DNA of 64,000 bases from Cellulomonas chengniuliangii (GCF_024508335.1 NZ_CP101988.1:806001-870000), one strand, 5' to 3'; positions 20,586 to 31,500 are shown, counted from the stretch's first letter. Made by a program: numbers and translations. The notes: generated from the letters alone by a model not told the origin.

Positions 20586-21759
20586 GCACCTCCGCCATCT
20601 CCTGCACCCGCTGGTCCCACGTGGGCACCGGATCCAGGTCGGCGGTCGGCTCAGGCCCGGGGCTCCCCGTCGCTGTGCGGAGCGCCTCGACCACGGCGGC
20701 CGTGAACCCGGAGCCCTCGACCACCCGCACCCGCGAGGACGGGCCCAGGTCCCGGAAGCCGGCCACCGGCGTGCTCACCACGGGCCGCCCGACGGCCAGG
20801 TACTCGTACAGCTTGAGCGGGTCGAGGGAATCGGTGAAGCCGTCCACGAGGTGCGGCACCACGAGCACGTCGGCGTGCTGCAGGTAGCCGGGCACCTGGT
20901 CGGACGGGCGGGGCCCGAGCAGCCGCGCCCCCGCCTCCTCGAGGCGCGCCACGTCGGGCGCGTCAAGCAGCACGGGGCCCACCACCACCAGGGCGCCCAC
21001 CCCCTCCTGGGTGATCCGCCGGGCCAGGTCGACGCACAGGCCGACGTCCATCCGGTCTGGGTGGACGGTCCCGACGTACACCGCGCACCGCCCGTCAGGC
21101 AGCGTCGGGGGCCGATCGACGGGCGCGCGGTACCGCGTCACGTCGACCCCGTTGGTGATCAGCGTCACGGGCCGACGGGCGCCCTTGCTGGCGGCCAAGC
21201 CCGGGGAGCAGACCGTGACCTCGGCGCACCGCTCGAGCAGCACGTCCTCGTGGGCCTTGACCATCGCCGCCTGGCGAGGGGTCCGCGGGGCGAGCAGCCA
21301 GTCGTCGGTCACGTCGTAGAGCGCCGGCCACGCCGTCGCCCGCAGCAGCGTCGCAGCGGCGGGGTCGTTGACCCATAGCACGGGGTGCGTCATCCCGAGC
21401 CGGCGCGCGGCGGCCCGCACCGTGCGGGCCCGGCGTCCGTCGCCCCACGGGTCGACGCGGCGCGGGAGCCACTTGGTGGGGCGCAGCGCCCACAGCCGGC
21501 CCTCCACGCCGCCCTCGTCCGGGCCGATCGCGCGCAGCCGCCGGCCACGGCCCACCGGCGCCCCGCGGCGCAGGTCGTGCAGCGGGTCGGCGGGAGGCTC
21601 GACCAGGAGCACCCGCAGCCCGGGGTTCGCGCGGAGCAGGCCGGCCAGCAGGTGCTGGTTGCGCCGCCACACCTCGTCCCACGGCTCGAGGGACGCGACC
21701 ACCAGGTCCAGGCCCCCGGGCGTCGCCCCCGCGCCCCGCGCGTCGGTGCCCGCGCTCAC
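20542..21759 (-). CDS. Glycosyltransferase, GT-B fold (GT4-like)
   Basis: A 405-residue protein, last gene of the long minus-strand operon. An N-terminal segment LVVASLEPWDEVWRRNQHL and YDVTDDWLL resemble family members that add sugars in exopolysaccharide clusters. TLITNGVDVTRYR and VYVGTVHPDRMDV mark the linker and start of the donor domain, and PLKLYEYLAVGRPVVST the donor-binding region. The GTG start forms a GTGA overlap with the upstream GT4 gene. The 3' end overlaps the convergent GT4 by 44 bp. Specificity is not predictable. Confidence 0.85.
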   Translation of the reverse strand: MSAGTDARGAGATPGGLDLVVASLEPWDEVWRRNQHLLAGLLRANPGLRVLLVEPPADPLHDLRRGAPVGRGRRLRAIGPDEGGVEGRLWALRPTKWLPRRVDPWGDGRRARTVRAAARRLGMTHPVLWVNDPAAATLLRATAWPALYDVTDDWLLAPRTPRQAAMVKAHEDVLLERCAEVTVCSPGLAASKGARRPVTLITNGVDVTRYRAPVDRPPTLPDGRCAVYVGTVHPDRMDVGLCVDLARRITQEGVGALVVVGPVLLDAPDVARLEEAGARLLGPRPSDQVPGYLQHADVLVVPHLVDGFTDSLDPLKLYEYLAVGRPVVSTPVAGFRDLGPSSRVRVVEGSGFTAAVVEALRTATGSPGPEPTADLDPVPTWDQRVQEMAEVLSRVAATRAAPTRV

Positions 21760-22778
21760 GAGAGCACCGCCGCGCGGTAGACGCCTTCCAGGCGGTTGGC
21801 GTGTGCCTCGACCGTGAACCGCTCGCGTTGCAGCCGGCGCAGGTCCCGCCCGTACTCGTCACGGAGCCGCGGGTCCAGCGCGAGGGTGCTGAGCGCCGTC
21901 GCCGCCTCCTCGAGGGACGCGACGTCGACGAGCACCGCGAGCTCGCTCGCCCCGACGGTCTCGTCGTGCCCGCCGCCCGCGGCTGCCACGACCGGCGTGC
22001 CGTGAGCCATCGCCTCCACCACGGACAGGCCGTACGGCTCATCCGGCCGGGGCGCCAGGAACACCGCGGCCCGGGCCATGAGCTCGTCGACGTCCGCGCG
22101 CGGGCCCAGGAGGTCGCACGACCCCTCGATGCCCAGGCGCGTCGCGAGCCGGCGCACGTCATCCGCTTGCGCTCCGCCGCCCGCGACCTGCAGCCGCCAT
22201 CCCCGGTCCGCCAGCCCGGAGGCGGCCCACATCCGAAGCGCGAGGTCGGTGCGCTTCTCCGCCTCCAACCGCTGCGCCACGAGCACCACCGGCTCTCGGG
22301 CGGCCGCTGGCTGATGCCGGGGGAGGACACCGGGGTGGATCACGGTGGACGGGCCTTCGATGCGCCGTGCCACGAATCGGCTGATCGCCACCTGGCCGGC
22401 GACGCGCCGGGTCACGTACTGGCCGACCAGCCGCGCGGGAGCGCTCGAGCCGCGGCGGCCGGCGAAGTGGCGGGTGGCGACCACCGGCGCCCGGGCGGCG
22501 ACGACGGCGGCCGACTCCGCGTCGGTCATGTGCGCGTGCACCAACCGCAGGCCGCGCAGGGCCACCAGCCCGCGCGCGGCGTGCCACGGCGTGGGGGCGG
22601 GCGACCACCGGACGCCGGTGCCGGCCAGCTCGGCGCGCATCCGCTCGGGGGCCCCGCCCAGCACGTGCACCCGCATGCCGCGGGCGTCCTGCTCCTGGGC
22701 GAGGGTGACGACGTAGCGCTCCACGCCGGCGAACGCCGCGGTGCAGACCACGTGCGCCACGTCCACCACGGGCCTCAC
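21756..22778 (-). CDS. GT4-family glycosyltransferase
   Basis: A 340-residue GT-B enzyme, on the short side for GT4. The N-terminus VDVAHVVCTAAFAGVERYVV carries the acceptor-loop pattern. VVLVAQRLEAEKRTDLALRM opens the donor domain and EPYGLSVVEAMAHGTPVVAA is the conserved Glu region. The GTG at 22778 overlaps the stop of the upstream polymerase gene by GTGA, and it in turn overlaps the next gene the same way. This identifies it as a coupled member of the island operon. Donor sugar unknown. Confidence 0.88.
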   Translation of the reverse strand: MRPVVDVAHVVCTAAFAGVERYVVTLAQEQDARGMRVHVLGGAPERMRAELAGTGVRWSPAPTPWHAARGLVALRGLRLVHAHMTDAESAAVVAARAPVVATRHFAGRRGSSAPARLVGQYVTRRVAGQVAISRFVARRIEGPSTVIHPGVLPRHQPAAAREPVVLVAQRLEAEKRTDLALRMWAASGLADRGWRLQVAGGGAQADDVRRLATRLGIEGSCDLLGPRADVDELMARAAVFLAPRPDEPYGLSVVEAMAHGTPVVAAAGGGHDETVGASELAVLVDVASLEEAATALSTLALDPRLRDEYGRDLRRLQRERFTVEAHANRLEGVYRAAVLS

Positions 22779-24166
22779 CGTGCGGCCTCGAGCCGGGCGT
22801 CGATCGGGAGGGCGTGCCGGCCGGGCGGGTGAGCCCCGGCGTGCGCCTGGGCGCCGAGGCACACCCCCGCGACGGCGAACGGGATGGACACCTGGGCGGC
22901 GACCCAGAACAGGTCGAACTGGCCCTGCGTGAACCGCATCAGCACGATCGCGAAGGCGAGCGTCCCGAAGCGGGGATCGACGCGCCACAGCACCACCAGG
23001 CTGACCAGCACCAGGATGCCGAAGCCCACCAGCCCCACGACGCCGGCGGAGGACAGCACCTCGAACTCGGCGTTGGGCGGCTGGAAGCGCTCCGGGAACC
23101 GGTCGGTGTACCACCAGCGCAGCCCGGCGCCGAACACCGGGTACTGCTCCCAGATCGCGAGCGACTGCCCGAACCACGTGAGCCGCTGGTTGGCGGAGTT
23201 GTGCTGGTCGCCCGAGTCGATCTGGTCCCGCACGAGCGCCACCACGACGACGGCGACGGCCAGCACCACGACCAGCACCACCTTCGACCGGCGCCGTGCA
23301 GGGTCGGGGCGCAGCGACACGACGGCGACGGCCAGCGCGAGGCCGATCATCGCCTGCCGGGACTGCGAGGCGAGGACCGCCGCCACGAACAGCCCGAGCA
23401 GCGCCATGCACCAGGCGTCGTTCCACCGCAGCCAGGACGGCCGCGCGTAGACGATCAGGGCCGCGAAGGCGAGGACGCAGCCCAGGTAGTTCTTGTGCAT
23501 CATCAGCGGCTGGTCCAGGTACACCGGGTCGAACCGGCCCGCCGCCGCCGCGAGGAGCCAGGTGGCGCACGTGACCACCGCCACCACGGCGGCGGCGGCG
23601 ACGTACAGCCCCAGCGCGAGCCGCCCGTGCCCCGCCGCGCCGGCAGCCCAACCGACCAGCAGCGCCCCCGCGACGAGCAGCCAGGAGTGGAACCACTCCG
23701 TGGCGTTGGCCGCGTACGGGTTGGCGACCACGGTGAAGAGCACCAGGGCTTGGTATACCGCCGATCCCCACAGCAGCGAGCGCAGGGGGGTGCTGAACGG
23801 GCGTGCGCCGAGGAGCAGCGCCGGCCACAGTGCGATGAACAGCACCAGGTCGGAGACGGACAGCCCGCCCGCCTCGCCTCCGACGCGGTTGATGACGATG
23901 AGCGCGGGCACGGCCACCACCGGGACGGCCGCGGGCTCGCGCAGGGTCAGGCCCACGGCCAGCACCAGCGCCGCGACGAGCAGGATGAGCCACGGGCGCT
24001 CCGCTGTGACCGCGCTGACCACCACCCCGAGCGTCACGATGCCCGCCACCGCGGCGAGGCGCAGGCGCCGACGGCTCCCGGTGGCGTGCCCGGCTGCCTT
24101 CGCGTCGTGGCGCCGGACGGCCTCGATTGCGGCGTCGCCGACGGGCCGCGCCTCGGTGGCCGTCAC
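22775..24166 (-). CDS. O-antigen ligase/Wzy-like polysaccharide polymerase
   Basis: A 463-residue polytopic membrane protein with about ten to twelve hydrophobic segments, beginning near residue 38. A larger external loop (about 315-370) contains SANQRLTWFGQSLAIWEQYP and GAGLRWWYTD, the kind of Arg-containing loop found in the Wzy_C/O-antigen ligase superfamily. Such proteins join lipid-linked oligosaccharide repeats or ligate chains outside the membrane. It lies between two glycosyltransferase genes with GTGA overlaps at both ends. Family membership is well supported. Whether it polymerises or ligates is inference. Confidence 0.82.
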   Translation of the reverse strand: MTATEARPVGDAAIEAVRRHDAKAAGHATGSRRRLRLAAVAGIVTLGVVVSAVTAERPWLILLVAALVLAVGLTLREPAAVPVVAVPALIVINRVGGEAGGLSVSDLVLFIALWPALLLGARPFSTPLRSLLWGSAVYQALVLFTVVANPYAANATEWFHSWLLVAGALLVGWAAGAAGHGRLALGLYVAAAAVVAVVTCATWLLAAAAGRFDPVYLDQPLMMHKNYLGCVLAFAALIVYARPSWLRWNDAWCMALLGLFVAAVLASQSRQAMIGLALAVAVVSLRPDPARRRSKVVLVVVLAVAVVVVALVRDQIDSGDQHNSANQRLTWFGQSLAIWEQYPVFGAGLRWWYTDRFPERFQPPNAEFEVLSSAGVVGLVGFGILVLVSLVVLWRVDPRFGTLAFAIVLMRFTQGQFDLFWVAAQVSIPFAVAGVCLGAQAHAGAHPPGRHALPIDARLEAAR

Positions 24167-26379
24167 GATCCCACCGTCGTGGAGCGCCCGGCGAGCATCG
24201 CCGCCTCGACGCGCAGCGGGCCGCGCAGGTACAGCGCCCCGCGCCGACGCGCCTCCTCGCCACGGGCGCCGCGGAGCACAGCGCTCCGGGCGGCCGCCCC
24301 GACCAGCACCGCGCCGCGTGCCGCAGCCCACCCCCGTCGCCCGTGGTGCTTGCGCAGGTAGCGCTCCTGGGAGGCGTGGAAGTGCGCCTCGCGGCGCAGC
24401 GGGTCGGTGCTGGTGCCACCGCCGACGTGGGTGGCGACGACCGACGGGACCAGCGCGGCCCGCCAGCCCGCCTGGCGGGCGCGGAACTGCCAGTCGGTCT
24501 CCTCGCTGTACAGGAAGAAGTCGTCGTCGAACGGGCCGACGTCGTCGAGGGCGGCTCCGTTGAGCAGCAGCACCGAGCCGATGACGAAGTCCGCGCGTTG
24601 CGCCACCCGTCCCAGGCCCATCGCCTGCAGCCAGACCCGGGCGGGCGACGGGAACGGCCACGCGACCTGCGCCGGGGCTCCGCTGTCGTCGTGCTGCGCG
24701 GGCGCGACCGCGGCGAGGCCCGGCTCGCCGTGCAGGGCGCGCTGCAGCTCGCGCACCCCGGCGGCGCTGATCGCGGCGTCCGGGTTGAGCAGCAGCACGT
24801 CCGCGCCGCGCGGGCGGCGGGCGAGGGCCAGGTTGACGGCGCCGGCGAAGCCCAGGTTGGCGTCGGGGTCGAGGTACTCGGCGCCCGCGGCCTCCGTGAC
24901 GGCCCGGACCTGCGGGTCCCCCGAGTTGTCGACCACGAGGACGGGCAGGCCCAGGCTCGGGTGATCGACGTCGTGCGGGTCGAGGTCGGGCGGCGGCCCG
25001 CCCCAGACGTGGGCGCCCTCCGCCTCGGCCCAGGTCCCGGCCGGGCCTCGCAGGGCGCGCAGGCAGCGCGCGAGCAGGTCCGGCGCGCCGTAGGCGACGA
25101 CGACCACCTGCGGCAGCGGGCCCCCCGCCGGCGGCAGGCCCGCGTCGCTGGTCGGCACGTCGCGGGCCGTCACGTCATGCTCCGGCGCGGCGGCTGCGGG
25201 CGTCGGTCCGTCGGGCCGGGCCGGTCCGCCGCGGCCCGTGATCTCGGCGTACAGCTCGACGTAGTGGGCGCCCACCCGCTCCCACGAGAACGCCTGTGCC
25301 CTCGCCAGGCCACGGGACCGCAGCGAGCGCGCGAGGCCCGGGTCGGACGCGACCCGGTCCAGCGCCGCCCGCAGCGCCGCGGGGTCACCGGGCAGGACCA
25401 GGATCCCGGCGCTGTCGAGCACGTCGGGCAGGGCGCCGGTGTCCGAGGCGACGACGACGCACCCGCTGGCCATCGCCTCGACGGCGACCCGGCAGAACTG
25501 CTCGAGCCAACCGGGCGTGGGCCGCGACGGCACTGCGACCACGTCGAGCCTGCGGTAGAGGGAGGACAGGCCCTCTGGGGCGAGGTGCCCGGTGAAGCGC
25601 ACCCGCCCCGCGAGGTCGGGCTGCGCCGCCCGGAGCCGCAGCGCCGGCTCGGAGGGGCCCGCCCCCGCGATCTCGACCCGGACTCCCGGGTCCAGGGCCG
25701 CGGCCTCGAGCAGCACGTCGACGCCCTTGTGCGGCGCCAGCCGGCCGACATAGCCGACGCGGAGATCCCCCCGCTCGCGCCCGGCGGCGCTGGTCGCCCC
25801 GGACGACTCGTCCTGTCCGGAGGCCCCGGGGCCCGTCCCGGGGTCCTCGGCCGGGCTGAACCGGGCCAGATCCACGCCGAGCCCGATCAGCCGTGCCGGC
25901 CCTCGGAGCCCACGGGACCGGGCGATGCGGCCCGCCTGCGTGTTGCACACGGCCACGGCAGCGGCCCGCCGCAGGGCGCGCCGCTCGAGCCAGCCGAACG
26001 GCGGGGGGAACCGCTTGGCGATGTTCTGCGCGGAGTAGAGCACCACTGGCGGGCGGCGTCGGCGCAGTGCGAGCAGCGCCAGCACCTCGGCGGTCGCCAG
26101 CGAGTACGGCTCCTCGTGGACGTCCACCACGTCCCACCGGTGTCCGAGGGCGCGCCACAGCGCGATCGGGTCGTACACGAACAGGTTCGGGTGCCGGCCC
26201 AGGGTCCGGACGCCCCGCACGTCCTCCCCTGGGCGGGGCTCGAGCGGCACGACCTGGCCGCCCTCGTCCCAGCGGCGCGCCGAGAGGAGGTGGACCCGCA
26301 GGCCGTGGGAGCGGATCGCGCGCTCGCGGTGCCGCCACTCGTCGACCACGGCGCTGTGCGAGATCCGCAGGACTCTCAT
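24163..26379 (-). CDS. Two-domain glycosyltransferase: GT4 fused to GT2
   Basis: A 738-residue protein with two complete glycosyltransferase modules. Residues about 1-385 form a GT-B GT4 enzyme (MRVLRISHSAV start, VGYVGRLAPHKGVDVLLEAA donor domain, PGWLEQFCRVAVEAMASG). A Gly/Pro/Ala-rich linker (386-423) leads to a GT-A GT2 module (about 424-690) with LVVDNSGD, NLGFAGAVN, LLLNPDA and an EETDWQFRAR segment, like rhamnosyltransferases. The reading frame is continuous with no sign of a lost stop. Two successive transfers by one polypeptide are likely. The ATG at 26379 is 68 bp from the upstream gene, the largest gap in this operon. Confidence 0.88.
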   Translation of the reverse strand: MRVLRISHSAVVDEWRHRERAIRSHGLRVHLLSARRWDEGGQVVPLEPRPGEDVRGVRTLGRHPNLFVYDPIALWRALGHRWDVVDVHEEPYSLATAEVLALLALRRRRPPVVLYSAQNIAKRFPPPFGWLERRALRRAAAVAVCNTQAGRIARSRGLRGPARLIGLGVDLARFSPAEDPGTGPGASGQDESSGATSAAGRERGDLRVGYVGRLAPHKGVDVLLEAAALDPGVRVEIAGAGPSEPALRLRAAQPDLAGRVRFTGHLAPEGLSSLYRRLDVVAVPSRPTPGWLEQFCRVAVEAMASGCVVVASDTGALPDVLDSAGILVLPGDPAALRAALDRVASDPGLARSLRSRGLARAQAFSWERVGAHYVELYAEITGRGGPARPDGPTPAAAAPEHDVTARDVPTSDAGLPPAGGPLPQVVVVAYGAPDLLARCLRALRGPAGTWAEAEGAHVWGGPPPDLDPHDVDHPSLGLPVLVVDNSGDPQVRAVTEAAGAEYLDPDANLGFAGAVNLALARRPRGADVLLLNPDAAISAAGVRELQRALHGEPGLAAVAPAQHDDSGAPAQVAWPFPSPARVWLQAMGLGRVAQRADFVIGSVLLLNGAALDDVGPFDDDFFLYSEETDWQFRARQAGWRAALVPSVVATHVGGGTSTDPLRREAHFHASQERYLRKHHGRRGWAAARGAVLVGAAARSAVLRGARGEEARRRGALYLRGPLRVEAAMLAGRSTTVGS

Positions 26380-26447
26380 CGGGACATAATGCCCCAGATC
26401 GGACGCCGATCGCAGGGCTCGGCCAGGCCTGACCGGGCGCCGGGCCA

Positions 26448-27590
26448 TCAGTCGATCCCCGTCAGGACGGTGTCCAGGCGACTGCGTGCCCAGGACCAGT
26501 CGTGCGCCTCGGCCCAGGCGCGCGCCTCGATCCCGAGCCGCAGCCGCCATGGCTCGTCCGACGCGAGCGCGTCGATCGCCTCGGCCAGGTCCGCCGGATC
26601 GCCGGGCCGCACCTGCAGCCCCGCCGGACCCATCACCTCGGGGATGCCGCCGATGCGGCTCGCGACCACCGGCACCCCGCTGGCCATGCCCTCCATGACG
26701 GTGAGCGCGAACGGCTCGGCCCACCGGGACGGGACCACCAGCACGTCCGACGCGCGGCACAGCGCGGCGACCTGGACCCGCGGCATGAACGGCAGCAGGC
26801 GGACACGGTCGCCCAACCCCGCCGCCCGGGCCCGCAGCTCGCGCTCGTACGCCGACGGCGCCGCCCCGGCGTCGAAGTTCTGGCTGCCCACCAACGTCAC
26901 CTCGACGTCCCGCCGACGGAGCATCCCCGCAGCGTCGAGCAGCACGTCGGCGCCCTTGTCGCGGATCATCCGGCCCACGAACACCACGCGCAGCCGCTCG
27001 CCGCGCGCCGGGTCCGCGCGCGGATGGAACTGGCGCGTGTCGACGCCGTTGCGCACCACGTGGACGCGGTCGGCCAGTCCTGGGGGGAGCCGGTCGCGGG
27101 TCTGCTCGGCGAGCGCGCGGCTCACGCAGACGATGGCGCGGGCGCCGCCCAGCACCCGGGCGGCCTCGCGACGGGAGTACGTGCGCAGCAGCAGGTTGTG
27201 CGCGTACAGCACCGCGCGGTGCGGCTCGCGCACCAGCGGGACCAGCTGGGGCGCGTTGTGCGCGAGCACCACCGACGGGGGCCAGCCCGCCTGCTCGGCG
27301 ACGGTCGGGCGCAGCAGGCGGCGCGCCCCGGGCCGCGCTCCGGCGGCCCGGGCCAGCGCCAGGTCGGCATACCTGTCCCAGGGCCGCGGGCCGACGGGCG
27401 CGTAGTCGACCACCTCTGCGCTCGAGTACCGCTCCGGGTAGGTGCCGCGCGCGACGACCGCGCGCGGGCGCGGGGCTCCCGGCTGGACGGCCCGGCACAG
27501 GCCGTCCACCACGGTGGGAATGGCCGAGCCGGTGCGGGGGGAGAAGTGGTCGCCCGGCGTCAGCACGTGCACGTCCACCCTGGCCGTCAT
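26448..27590 (-). CDS. GT4-family glycosyltransferase
   Basis: A 380-residue GT-B enzyme. VHVLTPGDHFSPRTGSAIP is the N-terminal acceptor loop. VVRNGVDTRQFHP precedes the donor domain, VVFVGRMIRDKGADVLLDAA starts it, and AEPFALTVMEGMASGVPVVA is the conserved Glu-containing region. The ATG at 27590 overlaps the stop of the upstream GT2 gene (ATGA). It matches the common actinobacterial wall/EPS GT4 pattern. Donor and acceptor cannot be assigned. Confidence 0.9.
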   Translation of the reverse strand: MTARVDVHVLTPGDHFSPRTGSAIPTVVDGLCRAVQPGAPRPRAVVARGTYPERYSSAEVVDYAPVGPRPWDRYADLALARAAGARPGARRLLRPTVAEQAGWPPSVVLAHNAPQLVPLVREPHRAVLYAHNLLLRTYSRREAARVLGGARAIVCVSRALAEQTRDRLPPGLADRVHVVRNGVDTRQFHPRADPARGERLRVVFVGRMIRDKGADVLLDAAGMLRRRDVEVTLVGSQNFDAGAAPSAYERELRARAAGLGDRVRLLPFMPRVQVAALCRASDVLVVPSRWAEPFALTVMEGMASGVPVVASRIGGIPEVMGPAGLQVRPGDPADLAEAIDALASDEPWRLRLGIEARAWAEAHDWSWARSRLDTVLTGID

Positions 27591-28501
27591 CGCGCGCCCC
27601 GGGCCCGGACGGCGCTGAGGGGCGGCACGCCGAGCGCGTTCCGCACGTCCGAGGCGGGCCCGCGCCAGCGGGGCAGGGTCCACGCCACCGGGACCGTCGC
27701 CAGGCAGCGCGCCTTCTCGGCGGCCGGGATCGGCGAGGACGTGATCGCGGTGCACAGCTCCCAGCTGACCTTGGTGTGCGGGAACGCGAACCGCACGTCG
27801 GCGCCGGGCGCGTGCCAGGCGACCTGCCCGGCGAGCCGCACCGAGAACTGCTCGCTGTGCCGCCGCTGCCAGAACAGCTGGTCGGGCGCCAGCGCGAACG
27901 GTCCCCGACAGGCCAGCTCGGTGAGGACCACCATGTCGTTGCCGACCGTCCGCCGGATGCCCCGGGTGCTGCGCAGCACGTCGGTGCGGTGCAGCCCGTA
28001 GAAGATGTGCGCGGCCTGCGCCCGCAGGAAGTGCCCGATGCGCTCGTGCGGCGTCGGCTCGTCGCAGGCCAGGTCGGCGTCGTTGAGGTCCTCGGTGACC
28101 TGGCCGCGGGCGTCGATGATCTGCGTGCGGGGGTACACCAGCACCGTTGAGGGGTCGGACTCCGCGAACACCTCGAGGCAGCGCCGCACGAAGCCCGGGC
28201 GGCGGATGTCGTCGGCGGCGGCCCAGGTGAAGTACGGCCCCTGCGCGAGCCGCAGCACGGTGTTGAAGTTCCACGCGCCGCCCCGGTTGACCTCGTGCCG
28301 GTGGTAGCGCACCCGCGGGTCGGCCCGGGCCACCTCGCGGCAGATCTCCTCGGTGCCGTCGGTGGACCCGTTGTCGGAGATCACGATGTCGAGGTCCGCC
28401 TCGTCCTGCGCGCACACCGAGGCGAGCGCCTGCGGCAGGTACCGCTCGCCGTTGAACACCGGGACGCCCACCGTCGCGCGGATCCCGTTCGTCGCTGCCA
28501 T
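27587..28501 (-). CDS. GT2-family glycosyltransferase
   Basis: A 304-residue GT-A enzyme. The N-terminus ATVGVPVFNGERYLPQAL and IVISDNGSTDGTEEI form the nucleotide-binding half. The DxD-type motif is in YFTWAAADDIRRPGFV, near residue 97. The C-terminal half lacks membrane helices, so it is a soluble or peripheral enzyme. It couples to the downstream GT4 by ATGA and follows the GH39-like gene by 29 bp. Specificity unknown. Confidence 0.9.
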   Translation of the reverse strand: MAATNGIRATVGVPVFNGERYLPQALASVCAQDEADLDIVISDNGSTDGTEEICREVARADPRVRYHRHEVNRGGAWNFNTVLRLAQGPYFTWAAADDIRRPGFVRRCLEVFAESDPSTVLVYPRTQIIDARGQVTEDLNDADLACDEPTPHERIGHFLRAQAAHIFYGLHRTDVLRSTRGIRRTVGNDMVVLTELACRGPFALAPDQLFWQRRHSEQFSVRLAGQVAWHAPGADVRFAFPHTKVSWELCTAITSSPIPAAEKARCLATVPVAWTLPRWRGPASDVRNALGVPPLSAVRARGAR

Positions 28502-28530
28502 GTCGCCGTCCTGTCGCCGGGGTTCGAGGG

Positions 28531-31500
28531 TCACGAGGCGGGCCCTTGGGCCGAGAGGGAGACGACGGACGCGGTCCAGCTCGTCTCGGGGACCACGGGC
28601 GACCAGGCGGGGTGCAGCCCAGCCGTCTGCCCGGAGTAGTTGAGCCGGGGGACGCGCACCCCGCGCTCGGTGGTCGTGGGCACCTGGACGCGCACCGCCC
28701 GGGCCTCGACGGGATCGAAGCGCACCACGGACGTGCGCTCGAAGAACAGGCCCCGGCGTGAGCCGACCTCGGTCCACGCGCCGTCGACGCCCTGCACGCT
28801 CACCGTGTAGTCCCGCAGGCTCGAGGTGCAGCAGCGCAGCCCGGCGCTCTGCACCGTGACCTGGTCGATGACGGCGGGGGAGGGCAGGTCGACCTGCAGC
28901 CACGGGCTGAGGTCGAGCGAGCCGTCCGCGGCGCGGGTCCCGGCGCGCCACGGCGACACGCCGCCGCCCGGCTCGAGCACCGCCGCGGGGTCCGCGTCGT
29001 CGGCGCTCGAGCTCGCGCTGGCCCGGCCGCCTTGCAGCAGGTCGGGCCCGCCGGGCTCGGTAGCGGAGATCGTGACCTCGGCGGCCGCCGAGGCCGAGAC
29101 GAAGACCGGCGATCCGCTGACGGCCAGCTCGACCGGCTGCCCGGCGGCCGCGTCCTGCTCGCGCACGGCGCCGTACACGTCGGTGAGCGTGAGGGTCGCG
29201 TCCTGGGAGGCGGTGGCCTGCACCGTCGTGCGCAGGTCGTCGGTCCACACTGCCGTCAGCACGTCGTCCCCGCCGGGGCGTTCGCCGATCCGCATGACGT
29301 GGGTGTGCGGGATGCCGGACTCGACCACGGAGGGCGGCGGCCGGTCCTCGAGGAGCCCGGTGACGGTGGACATCGCCAGGGCGCCCGGCTTGACGAACGC
29401 GTCGACCTGCAGCAGCGACCACGAGAACCCGCCCTCGCCCCAGCCCCCCTCGCTGAAGAAGTAGGTCCACTCGTCGACGCCCAGCGCCCGCTGCCACAGC
29501 AGCGTGCGGGCCACGTCGTGCGCCTGCGCCCAGTGGTTGCCCGGGCCGTCCGACCACCAGCCGGACTCGGTGTTCCACACCGGCGGTGCGGCGGGGCAGG
29601 CCTCGAGCACCTCGTGGAGCCCGGCGACCTGGCCCAACGGCCCGCCTTGGCCCTCCTCGTCCCAGGACCGGTTGAACCCGGTGTACGGGTGGATGCCGAC
29701 GATGTCGAGCGAGTCGCAGCCGCCCGCGTCCACGAGCTGCTGGTACCAGGGCACCACGAGGTTGAGCGCGTTGCCGCCAATCACCCGGGCGGTGGGCGCC
29801 GCCCCCTTGACCCCCTGCGCGAACGGCGCCAGCACGTCGCGGGCGTAGTCGCCGCCGTCGCCGAAGCCCGTGTTGTTGGGCTCGTTCCACGGAGCCCACA
29901 GGCGCACGTCGGGGGCGCCCTCCGCGAAGGCCTCGGCGAGGGCGCCGGCCCAGGCGCCCCAGGTCCCGTCGCGCACCGCCTGCTGCTCCGCGTCCCCGCC
30001 CTGGCCGACCTGCACGTAGAACCGCACGTCGCGGTCCGCTGCCAGGGCCGCCGCGGCCGCGACCTCAGCGAACGGGTCGCCCCGGGTCGCCCCCGGCAGA
30101 CGCGCCAGGTCGAGGGCGGCCGCCGACGGCGTGGCGGAGACATCCGGCACCAGGTCGCCGAACGCGAGCTGCAGCCGGTACGAGCCGATGCCCAGCTGAT
30201 CGGCGATCTGCACTCCGCGCAACGGCTGCGGGCCTCCCCAGTCGGCGCCCTCGGCCAGTCCTGCCGGGTCGAACGTGGAGCCGGGCCCGCCCACGGCGTA
30301 CCGCAGGCACGTGGCGGTGCGCACCTCGCCGGTGACCGTGTCGACCAGCTCGGCGTGCACGTCGTAGGGGCCCGGACGGGCGGGCGGCAGGTCCAGGTCG
30401 ACGCTGCCCCCGCCCTCGGGCAGGGCCGTCGAGCCGGAGACGGCCTCGATGGGAGGGTCAGCCCACGGGTCGCCGGTCACCCGGTAGCGGAACTCGTAGT
30501 CGGCCGCGACCGAGCCCCACCACGGGTCGAGCTCGAGGCTCACCGCGGGCTGCTCGCCGGGCGCGAAGTAGTCGTAGGGGGCGTCGGTGGCCAGCCCGGC
30601 GCCGAAGCCCAGCCGGTCGAGGCTCGACGCGTGCCCGAGGTCGTGCACGACCGGCGAGTCCAGCAGCGCGTCCATGCCCGGCCCGTCCACCCGGGACAGG
30701 CTGACGTCCCCGTCCTCGCCCGGGGACAGGAAGTAGAAGTCGTCCCCGGACCGGACCAGGGGGCTCTGCTCGGCGAAGGCGAAGGCCGCCGCCTCGCCCT
30801 GCTCCGACAGGGCCACCCGCTGCCACACGCCGTCGTCGCCCACCTCGACGACCCGGTACCGAGGGCCGGCCACGAGCAGCCCGCCATGCGGGCCCACCAC
30901 GACCCCGGTGGGCCGCTCGAGCTCCGCCGGGCCGCCGTTGCCGCGGCCCTCCACGGGACCGGCGAACTCCCGCACCAGGTCGCCCTGCGCCGACCAGCGG
31001 CTCAGCACCACGCGGTCCTCCGAGTCGTCGGCGCGGGTCACCAGGGTGCCGTCGACCTGCGGGAAGAACGCGTCGCCGGTGATCTCCGGCCCGTCGGGCT
31101 CGACGAGCGTGCCGTCGGCGCCGACGAGCGCGAGCCGCGGGGAGTCGGCGAAGGCCACGGCGGCCGCCGCGCCGTCGACGCCCGCCGCCCAATCGACGAC
31201 CGCGGACACCTGCCCACGGCCCAGGGACCCGAGGGCCAGCGTCCACAGGGTCGCGCCGTCCCGCCCGTGCCCGACCACCGCGGTCTGGTCGGCGCGGCTG
31301 GTCGGGGTGATCACGACGCCGTCGCCCACCGGCGCGAACGTCCACGGGGTGCGCCCGCCATCCGGCGTCGGCACGGCGAACCGGCCCCGCGCCTCGCCGC
31401 CCGGCCCGATCCGGGTCACGGCGAGGCCGTCGTCGTCGCCGGCCAGGGCGAGCAGCTCGTCGCCGTCCGCGGCGAGGGCCGACAGCGGTGGGCCGTCGCC

